DNA of 24,568 bases from Chara braunii (Eukaryota > Streptophyta > Charophyceae > Charales > Characeae): assembly GCA_003427395.1 (NCBI GenBank), contig BFEA01000105.1, positions 3,159,886-3,184,453 on the forward strand. The letters run 5' to 3'. Positions 15,812 through 24,139 of this stretch are shown one piece after another. The notes beneath the pieces are model-generated. The model was not told the origin of the DNA and did not search any database. It was given only the letters and a program-made list of their open reading frames with translations. Position 1 is the stretch's first letter. Each line of letters opens with the position of its first letter. The translations under genes were made by a program, and so were the position numbers.

Positions 15812-17150
15812 TCAGCCCAAAGCAGGACCTTTTCCTTTCTTACCTCTCTCATAGGCTCGAACTACATCGGGAGCTGTCTCTAGAAGCTCTGTTCGTGTAA
15901 ACCAGTGGTCGTCCTATGGTTCCTGAAACTCGAACCTGACTGTATACTGTTTCTGTGGGCGACCTCTACCTCCTGTTCTGAAGATATCTTCACCTACGAT
16001 GCCGTCAATGTCGTATCTTCCGACCATGTCCAGAGGAATCATGGAGCTCCGTGATGGAAACTGTTGATTTGTGATACAAGGCAGCAACTTTGACGCATGA
16101 AACATCGGGTAGGTGTGGAGGTGTGCTGGAATTTCAACTGTGTAGGACGGTCCATCCTCTCCGCCCTTAACTTCTAAGACTGGCCACGGTCCTCGGTATG
16201 CAGGCAGTAACTTTTGTGAGATGTTCTCCCCAAGAATGAATTCTTTAGACTTAACCCAAACTAAGTCGCCTACTTGGAACTTTGAGGGGCGATGGTGCTT
16301 ATTAGCTTGCTCTATCATTCTATGCTGGGCTTTCCTGAGGTTATCTACAATAGTAGCTATATCCTTCTCGTGCTGTATCGCAAACTCTCGTGTACCGGGC
16401 GGTAGCCTCTGAATCTGGTCCCGGTTCAGTCCCTCAAACGGTCTCTTTGGGAGCATCTCATCCCAGTTGATCTGATCGGGCCTAATGTACATTCTGAGAA
16501 CTTGTTGCAGGACTTTATTCATCTGTTCAGTCTGACCGTTGGTCTCAGGATGGCGGTCATATGACATTAACAACTTTGACCCATAAACTTTCATCAGTTC
16601 TTGCCAGTTCTAACTGGTGAACCTGGTGTCTCTATCGCTAACTATCGACAACAGTATACCATGTTCACTGACCCAATGATCAAAGAACTTCTGAACTACT
16701 AAGTCTGTTCGTGCCTCTGCAGGTAGAGGAACAAAAAATGCATTGCTTGCTAAACCTATCAACCATAACCATGACTTGACTTTTGCCATGCCTACTCTTG
16801 ACTTGATTATCCATAAAGTCGATGGACACGGAATCTCCGGGTCTATCAGGAATAAGCAAGGGTCTGAGAAAACTAAGAGGGGCTCGCGTACTAGTCTTGT
16901 TTCTCTGACAGACTTTACAACTGCGCACGTACTTTATGCAGTCGACCTTCATTCCAGGCCAGATATACGTGTGCATGAGGTTGGCTAGTATCTTTTGCCA
17001 ACCGAAGTGTCCCTCTGTGTCGTGGCATTCCCCTAAGATCAAACTACAGATCTCTTCACTGTTTGGAATGCACAAGCGGTCAACTAAGTTAGTTTTCTCA
17101 AATAGCAATCCGCCAGTAGTGCGGTAATCTGGTTCGGACTCTGGGGACTC
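15812..17150 (-). pseudogene. Integrase with C-terminal chromodomain-like segment, element B
   Basis: The frame 17108-16680 has the HHCC zinc finger (H29, H34, C64, C67; GHFGWQK and CKVC) and the first catalytic Asp (D97, SIDFMD). A frame change near 16740 precedes the second Asp (codon 16636-16634, SDRDTRF); the Glu is residue 23 of the frame 16594-15914 (GQTEQMNK), giving 35 residues between, as expected. An in-frame TAG at 16612-16610 lies between them. The C-terminal part has FQVGDLVWVKS and LLPAYRGPWPVLE (GPF/Y-type module) and then GRYDIDGIVGED...YTVRFE, which resembles the start of a chromodomain; a TAG at 15916-15914 interrupts it, and the same frame continues with DDHWFTRTELL to a TGA at 15814-15812. 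Chromodomains in this lineage direct integration to marked chromatin. Confidence 0.9.
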
Positions 17151-17490
17151 CTTAACTCTCTTGAGGAGGTCACTATAGATAGGGTCCTGTGCATATGCTT
17201 CTCTAACTTTTTGCTGCAGGTCTCTACGTATATCCAGATAGTGAACTATCGCCCCAAAGTAATCAACTCTTCTACTTAGAGCATCCGCAACTACATTATG
17301 CTTCCCTTTTACTGGCTTAAGTTCAAAGTCATATTGATCTAACTATGCGGCCCACCTAGTAAGCTTAGGCGTTATCTTGGCCTGTGTCTTTAACCATCTT
17401 AATGTCTCGTGGTCTGAATAGACTTTGAAGTGTCTCCCAAGCAAGTACGGATCGACTACCTTAAGGACTGGGTACTCTATCAAAGCCCGC
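17150..17490 (-). pseudogene. RNase H remnant of element B, core deleted
   Basis: In the minus strand from about 17505 a frame reads EEVKRALIEYPVLKVVDP and then directly YLLGRHFKVYSDHETLRW, followed downstream by LKPVKGKHNVVADALSR. In element A the corresponding two anchors (PVLQLPNFDRPF and HYLHGAPLTVRT) are separated by more than 100 residues that hold the catalytic TDAS and the Glu-containing YTADERE helix. Here they are adjacent, so most of RNase H is missing. A stop (W-A-A-stop) also breaks the frame near 17345. No activity is possible. Confidence 0.8.
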
Positions 17491-17491
17491 T

Positions 17492-18419
17492 TTACTTCTT
17501 CAGGGTTGATGTACAGTCCTTATCCCACTTCCAGATTGCTTCTTTCTTTAGCAACCTGCGAAGGGCTGCAGCGATGGTGGAGAAGTTCCTAACGAACTTC
17601 CTATAGTAGTTAGCTAGGCTTAAGAACGACCGCAACTCTGTCAGTGTGCGGGGCTTTGGCCAATCTCTAATCGCTGCAATTTTGTTGTCTTCAGGTCTAA
17701 TGCTGTCTCCATCTAAGACGTGGCCCAAGTATAAAACCTGTGTCTTGGCCCATTCACACCTCTTTGCGTTGATCTTGAAGTCAGCCTCTCTGAGCTTCTC
17801 CAAGACCTGCCTCAGATGACCCTCCTGCTCCTGGAGGGTCTTGCTAAAGACTAAAATATCGTCTTAGTACACTAGAACAAATCTATCTAACCATGGACTA
17901 AACAGATCATTCATACAGCGCTGAAAGGTAGCTGGCGCATTGGTTAGTCCAAAGGGCATTACTATAAACTCGTAGTGCCCATATCTAGTCCGGAATGCTG
18001 TCTTGAACTGATCATCAGGATGAACCTCTATCTGATGATAACCGGACTTCAAATCTATCTTCGAGAAGTATTTGCAGCCCCGCACCTGGTCCAACAAATC
18101 ATCTATACGGGCCAATGGTTCTGCATTCTTTACTGTGATAGCATTAAGACCCCTATAGTCTATACGCATCCTGAGCTCTCCCTCCTTCTTGGGGACAAAA
18201 AGAACAGGTGCTCCAAATGGAGACGGGCTGGGCCTAATCCAACCTTTCTCGAGGAGCTCGTTTAACTGCTTGCGCAACTCCTCCTAACTTCCTTGGGGAC
18301 ATTCGGTAGATAGCTCCCTTAGGAGTCCTATTGCCAGGCTCTATCTCTATGTGATGCTGGATTGGCCGCGACACTACTCCTGTAGGCGGCTTAGCGAAGT
18401 CTGTATACTCCTCCAACAA
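17492..18419 (-). pseudogene. Reverse transcriptase of element B, stop in YxDD box
   Basis: The N-terminal part (18419-18300) has the HHIEIEPGNRTPKGAIYRMS block; a frameshift near 18290 leads to the frame 18277-17864 with [21 protein letters not shown] (about 24-44), motif [13 protein letters not shown] with its Asp intact, and [16 protein letters not shown]. The frame ends at a TAA (17866-17864) that occupies the second position of the YxDD box: Tyr, stop, Asp, Asp. Reading continues to 17804, and a further frame 17803-17492 gives the thumb and connection region (LGHVLDGDSIRPEDNKIAAI, LANYYRKFVRNF). Unlike element A, the catalytic aspartates are unchanged; the loss is by nonsense and frameshift. 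Confidence 0.92.
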
Positions 18420-18471
18420 CTTGGCAATAACAGGATCTATGGGTTTCTCCTCTTTAGGCTAAGTGACAGGC

Positions 18472-19194
18472 CTAACAGAGGCCACAAAGACCTGCTCTTC
18501 TAATTGCTCCTTCTTTACTAAGCGCGCGAACGCGGGAGCATTGAGGCAGCAATGTGCCAGAGAGTTGTCTACTCTTGACTACTGTTAACATATGAAACAG
18601 ACGAGCCGTCTTGACTTCGCCTGATGGACTAGGGAGCCTACACTCGTGCTTTCTCAAGTGGAGTGTGGCCCTTGCTGCCTCTCCCCTGTCCATTCCTATG
18701 ACCATGTCGAAGGGGAGGTTGTCCTCTACGAGAAGAGTCAGGGAATGGAGAACTTTCTCCACCTTCCCATCCTTGTCTAGGCGAAACTACGCCTGGACTT
18801 CCTCTACATAATCCTCGACTCGCATCGTGCGATTGCCCGCGAGGATACTGACTATAGGGTCTTCTAGCTTCTGGACTTTCAGATTCAACTTTAACTTTTG
18901 CAGCGCTTTTCTACTGATATATCTTCGGGTGGCCCCACTGTCTATAAGGGCCCCTACTCTGCCTCTAAAGACCTCTACATTTACCAAAACTAGTTGTCCT
19001 TTCACGTCCTTCTTCATCTTGGCCAGGCAGGCATCCTCTCCTTCAGTTTTTCTGCCACACCTGTGAGGGAAGTGCCTAGAGAGACTCCAACAAAAGCAGT
19101 CTCTGGACAACGATCTAGGCACTGACCAGCAACCTCTGCCATAGACACACGTGGTTTGGGAGTATCTATGTGGTGCGCACACTCTTCTCCACAT
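18472..19194 (-). pseudogene. Aspartic protease region of element B
   Basis: Retropepsin-like region between gag and RT. ALIDSGATRRYIS (about residues 80-92 of the frame opening at 19194) is the active-site motif DSGAT; NRTMRVEDYVEE follows as the flap region. A stop at 18789-18787 is followed in the same frame by a segment (18762-18472) with LPFDMVIGMDRG, the second signature of this fold. The frame differs from gag's, so expression would have needed a frameshift, or the difference is decay. The N-terminal ~45 residues of this frame are Cys/Arg/Ser-rich and probably not genuine. Confidence 0.85.
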
Positions 19195-19843
19195 GGTCTA
19201 GGGATAGGGGCAGTTGCGACCTCTACCGGCGGTTGCCTTTTGCTGTCTGTGCAGCAAACCGGGCTTCTCTATATTTAGGGCAGTATTTTATGATATGCTA
19301 GGGATCACCGCAGTAGATGCACTGATCCTGGTCTATGCGACACTGCCACACTGTCTGTTCTAAGCCTAGGCCTTCCCAAGGCTTGCCCTGTGGCAGACCA
19401 GGGTGCCATCCACCTCTCCAATAAGGTGATCAATTCAAACTAGAGCGGTTTTGCAGGGGACCTTGACCCTTACCTCCCGCTTGGCGGCCTCCTCTACCAC
19501 CAACCTCTTGATCACTCTGTCCACGACCACTAGAGGCCTGACCCCGTCGGCCCTGGCCTCTCCCTCTTCCTTGCGGCCACCCTCCAGCCGCGACAACAAC
19601 GTAAGTCCTCCCCTGACTAGCGCTATTGTCCTCTTCCTGTAGGCCCCACTCTATCTGGTCGTATGGGACCTCATCCATACCACCCTCATCTAATGTAAGG
19701 ATCAGGTGATCCTTGCCTTTGACCTGACCTGAGATGGTACGACCCTTCAACTTCTTCCCTTTGTCGAGGTCCTCATGCCAGAAAGTGGAAACTGGCATGG
19801 ACTGCGCTTCGAATGCTACCACTTCCCTACTCGAAGTATCGTA

Positions 19844-19851
19844 GGTCATGG
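19844..19851. repeat. 8-bp target-site duplication (left) in gag of B
   Basis: GGTCATGG, repeated exactly at 20336-20343. The gag frame continues without a shift from one side to the other, which supports these as the true insertion boundaries. Confidence 0.88.
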
Positions 19852-20335
19852 CTGTGAAACACCCGCGGACGCGTCCGGGGGGTCGAGCTCGGAGGGCGGC
19901 CGTGATCACGGCCGCCGCGGCTCCGACCGAGGTTGGGTGCGACCGCGACTTTCATGAATTTTTTTAGACTTCAAAAAATTCTCAAAAAACAAAACAAAAC
20001 ATATGGGGTTGTAGATATTTTCAAGATCTAAATTGCGCAATTTTGTATTTTATTTTTTGACTTCGTCTTCAAATTTTAAAAATTCAAAAACTAATCTTCC
20101 TGACGCAAGAGCTGTTTTTTTTTTTTTTTTTTCAAAAACTTTTTTGAAACTTATTTGTTTTTTTATTTTAAATGCAGTAAAGTTTTTGGATATGACCACA
20201 AGGCAAACGTTGTTCAGTATATTTTTCTGCATAACATATTTTGTTTTCCTAATTTTTTTTATTTTTTTTATTTTTTTTCATGGCCGCGGACCGCGGCCTA
20301 GGCCGCGCATGTCCGCCTCCGGGGGGGATTCATAG
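19852..20335. mobile_element. 484-bp non-autonomous DNA element (MITE-like) with palindromes
   Basis: Flanked by an 8-bp duplication. The ends are imperfect inverted repeats (19852-19873 against the complement of 20314-20335, 17 of 22 matching), starting CTGTGAA / CTATGAA. GC-rich ends enclose an AT-rich core. Left end: palindrome CGGACGCGTCCG (19866-19877) and a perfect 22-bp palindrome centred on TGATCA (19895-19916). Right end: arms GGCCGCGG / CCGCGGCC around one A (20282-20298) overlapping CGCGGCCTAGGCCGCG (20292-20307). No credible ORF. An 8-bp duplication fits hAT, or the KDZ/Zisupton-type groups, but GGTCATGG does not fit the usual hAT pattern with T at position 2. Superfamily unassigned. 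Confidence 0.82.
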
Positions 20336-20343
20336 GGTCATGG
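20336..20343. repeat. 8-bp target-site duplication (right) in gag of B
   Basis: GGTCATGG, the second copy of 19844-19851; gag capsid coding begins immediately beyond it on the minus strand. Confidence 0.88.
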
Positions 20344-22448
20344 TAAAATCCCTACTCTTCTCAAAGAAGTGCCCTCGCAAGGGCTCGAGCATGGCATGAT
20401 AGAATAGGTTGACTAGTTGGGTCTCAACCCCATGATTAGGAACAACGACCAACTCATCCATGATACCCTTGAGTGCCCTGGCGCTTCTCCACTGGCGGGA
20501 CGGAGCTCTGACGCTTCGTGTGACATCTGCAAACCTTTCATGCAACAGTTTGAAAAACTCACTGAGAGGGGTGAAGGCGGAATAAGCAACCATATCGTTA
20601 TTGCAATTAGCAGCACGACACAGCGACCTGGCGAAGCTTGCTGCTTCGTCTTTGAGGACATGGAACGCTATTAGGACATGTTCGTCAGGAGATATCTTTT
20701 GCAGATGCACGTAGGAGTTGACATTGGCCTCCCAGTTGTCAAAGTTTTCCTCCTTCTTTCCATTGTAGGAGTCGGGGAACTTCACCTTCACGGGCTCCCT
20801 ACGGGGACGAGGTTCCTCCTCTTTTGGTGCAGCCAACTTGGCGCCCTCTATGGCGCCAGTACAGAATCGCTCTATGCTCTCTAATCTCGTATGCACTTCT
20901 AAGCCCACGTGCATGATTATCTCACGTGCAAACTCTTTAAGCCCCAGTCGAATCGATCGCAGGGCCATATCCTCACTCCTCCCAAACAGGTATTGCTCCT
21001 CCTGGGCCTATGCTAGGCGTTCTATATTCCTTGCCAGTACCTCCATCTTCCCTTGAAGATCCGCCTGTGCCTCCATCTGCACCCTCAGCCGTTTCACCTC
21101 CTCCAGTTCTTTCGCCGCCTGACTTGCCGCCTCCATTCTAGCTTCCACTCCAATTTTTTCTCCTCCTCTATCGTCTGCCGTTTGAGGGGATCTTCCTCGG
21201 CTTCCAATTCCTTCATGACCGCCTCCTGTTCTTCCTTGGGAACATATAACATAGCCGCCTCCTCTTCTCCCAGAGACAGATTGGCAACTCATCCTGAAAC
21301 CTTCTTCTCCAACCAAGAATCCTCTTTCTTTGTGCCACTCGTCTCGCCTCTGTCCCTGACAATTCTCCCAATCAGGGGCACTTCTTCTTCCACCTTTTTC
21401 TCTTCTTCTTTTTCTTTTGCATCCACTGCTTTCATCTTTTCTTCCTCCTCCTTCTTTACCCTTTCCAACTCTTCCTCCAACGTCTTTCTTTTTGCGGCCT
21501 GCTCCTGCAACAAGGCCAACTTCTTGGCCTGCTTCACCACCTCCTTCTTCTCCTTCTTGGCTTTCTGCTCGGCCAAGATCTTCGCAGCCTCCTCCTCCTG
21601 TTCCGAGGTGTAGGGAGTGGTGCTGACACCACCCCGAGTCTCTACTCTATGCGTGAATGCGTTCCAATCCCAGAGGAAAGAGGAGACGCCAGAGGGTCCC
21701 CCATAGGCAGAACCCCACGAGCAAGCCGTACATAGGGTAATCGTCCATGGTGTTAGGTGCACGACAGGGACTGTCCCACTCCTCACCACTTAGACCTACC
21801 CACTTGACAAACTGAATGACTCTCTAAGGACCACATAGCCTTACCCTTCGATCCAGCCAGGTTACCACGGCCGATGGAAGCTTTCGCCACCACTTTCCTT
21901 TACAATCCAGACCCAGATGCCCAGCACCTGCGGTCAATCCCACCTGGCTTTCTCTCCGGTTCAGAACCCTGTCAACTATGGTCACTAGCCTAGACCTACT
22001 TCTAAGTTGTCACTACAGGACTTTAGTGCTGATCAGGAGGCATTTAAGGAGATCCCCCATAACTCCTCAGGAATTGTTTAATGTCGCGAACAGGATGACG
22101 CGATCAGCAAGTCCTCTCAACGCTTAGACAGCCGGTTGTGCAGCCCACAACTCGGATTTTGGGCCGCCCATGCCACACTGTTCAGCCCGCCGGTCAGTAC
22201 CGGTCCTTGGGAGGGTTTGTCCTCCGGGACTTGTCAGTCGTCAGACATGGAATTAAGCCCTACTATGCCCGTGTGGGTTTGGTCAACGCAGCTCTATCCT
22301 TCATTCACAGAGTTCCTATGACCTGGACAGAAGAGACTCAATGTAGAAAGAAGAGACAAACAGACTCAGCAAGTACCATGGGGTGAGTGCACATCCATAG
22401 GGCGAGGGAATAGGCTGAGGGCTTGGCGGGAATATACCAACTCCAACT

Positions 22449-22617
22449 TGGTCAATTTCGTGGTCAACAGCTTCGGTCAATGCCTTGGTCAACGCCGGTC
22501 AAACCTTGGTCAACGTTTCGTTCAACCCCTTGGTCAACGCTCGGTCAACCCTCAGTCAACACCTGGTCAACCCCTTGGTCAACGCCCGGTCAACCCTCAG
22601 TCAACGCCTGGTCAACC
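22449..22617 (-). repeat. GGTCAAC (W-box core) tandem array with 45-bp units
   Basis: About 14 GTCAA words in 170 bp, which on the element's sense strand are TTGAC cores followed mostly by C, the plant W-box bound by WRKY factors. The right part is two clean 45-bp units, 22526-22570 and 22571-22615, differing at two or three positions, with a third starting CCCCTT. Each unit holds four cores. It lies in the leader about 480-650 bp downstream of the 5' LTR. Confidence 0.88.
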
Positions 22618-22853
22618 CCTTACTTCGGCTATGGCTGCCGGCACTTCTTCTCGCATGCTCCCTCACTTCTCTTTCTCCCTCCTTTCTTCTTTCTCATTTC
22701 CCTTTTTCTTCACCCCCGGCTATGTCTGCCCTCTCCTTCGTTGTCCCTCCTTCCTCCTTCACTTCGCCTTCTCTTTCACTCTCCTCTGTGTCCGAGCTTC
22801 GCCGCTATGGCCTTCTTCTTCTTCTTGGACCGCACAACAATCTTCTATCGCTC

Positions 22854-22854
<1 letters not shown>

Positions 22855-22938
<84 letters not shown>
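22855..22938. repeat. (TC)n microsatellite
   Basis: About 84 bp of TC repeats with a single TT interruption near 22920, in the leader of element B. In element sense it is a GA tract, like the tract at the window start. Confidence 0.96.
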
Positions 22939-23081
22939 CCCTTCGTCGTTGTCTTCTGTGCAGGTACGCGGCGCCTCTCTCCTACAGCGCGGCTATGGCG
23001 AACCTCCCTCTTCAACAGCGCGGCTCAGCTATGGCGCCCAATGGTCGACAACAGCAGCAGTGCGTGGAATAACGGGAACCT

Positions 23082-23093
23082 GCTCCGATACCA
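23082..23093 (-). promoter_or_regulatory. Primer-binding site of element B (initiator tRNA-Met type)
   Basis: Minus strand reads TGGTATCGGAGC one base after the 5' LTR ends at 23095, then AGGTT, which continues the resemblance to an initiator tRNA-Met 3' half apart from one missing base. Identical to the site of element A over 12 bases. Confidence 0.93.
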
Positions 23094-23094
23094 A

Positions 23095-24078
23095 TGCAAT
23101 CAGACTCGCATTCTTCTTTGCTTTTCATACATGCAAACAGGTGGCGATTCACACTGGCGCTCAGCGCCCACTCGAACTCAGAGATATGGAAACCGCGAAC
23201 ACAGTTCAGATACGAGCTCGCTTCAACAGGCTATGGCGCACAGGCGCCTGCACATCCCGACTCGCGATACTGTTCCCAACACCACCGCTCACACCAACTC
23301 AACTCCAGATCACCCTGAATACCCTATGCTCACACACACACTGTATCACGTACTCACACACACTGACACTACTGCCAACTGTGGCGGCTATGGCCGCTCA
23401 CTAACGCTAACACTAACAACGATCTCCTTCTCTGCCCACTTCGACTTCGGGCTTGCTGCAGACCACCTCACACAAGACGCTCGGGCAGCGCTTCCTCATG
23501 GCGCACAGCAGAATGAATGAATGGCTGGGCGCTGCCTCTTGATTTATACTTCTGTAAGTCGTTGGTCTGCCCCTTTTCCACCGGGCCCATGGTGCACACA
23601 GGCCCTCATGGTACTTGCTGACTGTACAAAGTAAGACTGGGACTGGGTACCGCTGACTAAGCGAAGTTGGACTCCACCACTTGCCCACTTGCCTCTGGTC
23701 TGCTGTGTAAAACGTGAGAAGAACTTGAAAGGCCACTTCAGGACCTTCCGGAAGTTTGAGGACTTAGCCTTTCAAGACTGTAGCAGGTACGACATTGACC
23801 TTTCAGGACTGTAGCAGCTATGACCTTGACCTTTCAGGACTTCAACAACTACGAACCCTATGCAGGTGTGACCCCCTACTTCGACAGGTCTAAGGTTCGA
23901 GACCCTACAACTACTCAGACCTACGACATACAACTTCAACTACTAACACACAGGTCATGGGTTCAAGGCTCACAGGGTCGACTCGATAGTGTACACAGGT
24001 AAGGTAAGGTGAGGTGAGGTCTGTGGATCGAACTCTGGGACCCGCATCTGCGTCTGCAAAAGGGTGAAAACCATTTCA
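23095..24078 (-). repeat. 5' LTR of element B, long form (984 bp)
   Basis: In element sense it starts TGAAATGG and ends GATTGCA. Its two ends match the 173-bp 3' LTR. The interior 811 bp (23176-23986), bounded by ACTCGA on both sides, has no counterpart there. It contains CA-rich microsatellite patches (about 23330-23365), a 31-bp repeat in three copies (23770-23860) and GGTAAGGTAAGGTGAGGTGAGG-like purine repeats (about 23998-24018). Confidence 0.9.
23770..23860. repeat. 31-bp tandem repeat, ~3 copies, in LTR of B
   Basis: Units 23770-23800, 23801-23831 and 23832 onward, each starting TTTCA(A/G)GACT and containing a TA(C/T)GAC or TACGAA block. The third unit is the most diverged. Confidence 0.85.
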
Positions 24079-24082
24079 AGAG
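24079..24082. repeat. Target-site duplication of element B (right)
   Basis: AGAG directly after the LTR end TTTCA, matching 15597-15600. One base of ambiguity (AAGAG) because the LTR ends in A. Confidence 0.8.
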
Positions 24083-24139
24083 CAACAGAAGAGAATTATG
24101 GATAATTTACCAAGGTGTGGCTCCCAGGGGCCAAAGTAG
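24083..24139 (+). pseudogene. LINE ORF2 segment 3 of copy 2, C-terminus
   Basis: Continues the frame that ended at 15600 for 18 codons (QQKRIMDNLPRCGSQGPK) to a TAG at 24137-24139. A neighbouring frame stays open to about 24250 (AEINDFRVRWKDW...), so the natural terminus may be further on with a frameshift here. LINE copy 1 also ends in a Lys/Glu/Gln-rich segment. Confidence 0.7.

Larger units (their letters stand above)
19260..21748 (-). pseudogene. Gag of element B with coiled-coil N-terminus, split by an insertion
   Basis: Structural protein. The ATG at 21748-21746 opens a short frame (MDDYPMYG...) of about 27 codons; the region then shifts frame into a long Lys/Glu/Ala heptad-like stretch (about 21610-21340 and onward to 21010) typical of a coiled coil. 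The capsid-like part is the frame 20968-20330 (VKFPDSYNGK, NFDNWEANVNSYVHL, ERFADVTRS), preceded by an in-frame TAG near 21010. It is interrupted at 20335 by a 484-bp inserted element and resumes in the same frame at 19843. Then come a Gly/Arg/Gln-rich tail (about 19600-19440) and a CCHC knuckle CIYC...H...C (19321-19280) with a TAG (19300-19298) between its second Cys and its His. A TGA at 19432-19430 also breaks it. Confidence 0.87.
21749..23081 (-). other. Leader of element B
   Basis: About 1.3 kb between the primer-binding site and gag with no recognisable protein. It contains the GGTCAAC tandem array (22449-22617), a (TC)n microsatellite (22855-22938), pyrimidine-rich flanks and several GGCTATGGC-like words. 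The long plus-strand frames crossing 22423-23520 run through these repeats and into the LTR and are not genes. 21790-22440 shows nothing I can assign. Confidence 0.7.
15601..24078 (-). mobile_element. Element B: Ty3/Gypsy LTR retrotransposon with chromodomain-like end, degenerate
   Basis: 8,478-bp element on the minus strand: 5' LTR 23095-24078, primer-binding site 23082-23093, leader about 21749-23081, gag about 21748-19260, protease about 19194-18472, RT about 18419-17492, RNase H remnant about 17490-17150, integrase with C-terminal chromodomain-like segment about 17150-15812, polypurine tract 15774-15785, 3' LTR 15601-15773. It is a different family from element A (different LTRs, gag and base composition, closer to 45-50% GC). 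Many frameshifts and stops, a deletion in RNase H, an insertion in gag and unequal LTRs show long decay. Confidence 0.93.

Noticed and set aside
20033-20335. 100-residue plus-strand ORF in the 484-bp inserted element as a transposase remnant
   Set aside because: Phe/Ile-rich translation of the T-rich core with no catalytic motif; it ends inside the terminal repeat.
22526-22617. CRISPR-like repeat array
   Set aside because: Units are contiguous 45-bp tandem copies with no unique spacers, inside a eukaryotic retrotransposon.
22423-23520. 365-residue plus-strand ORF
   Set aside because: It crosses the GGTCAAC array, the (TC)n microsatellite and the LTR boundary of element B on the antisense strand, so it cannot be one gene.
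23894-23904. Possible tRNA-type B box GGTTCGAGACC in the LTR of element B, suggesting a SINE
   Set aside because: No A box at a suitable distance and no tRNA-like fold; a single 11-bp match is not enough.
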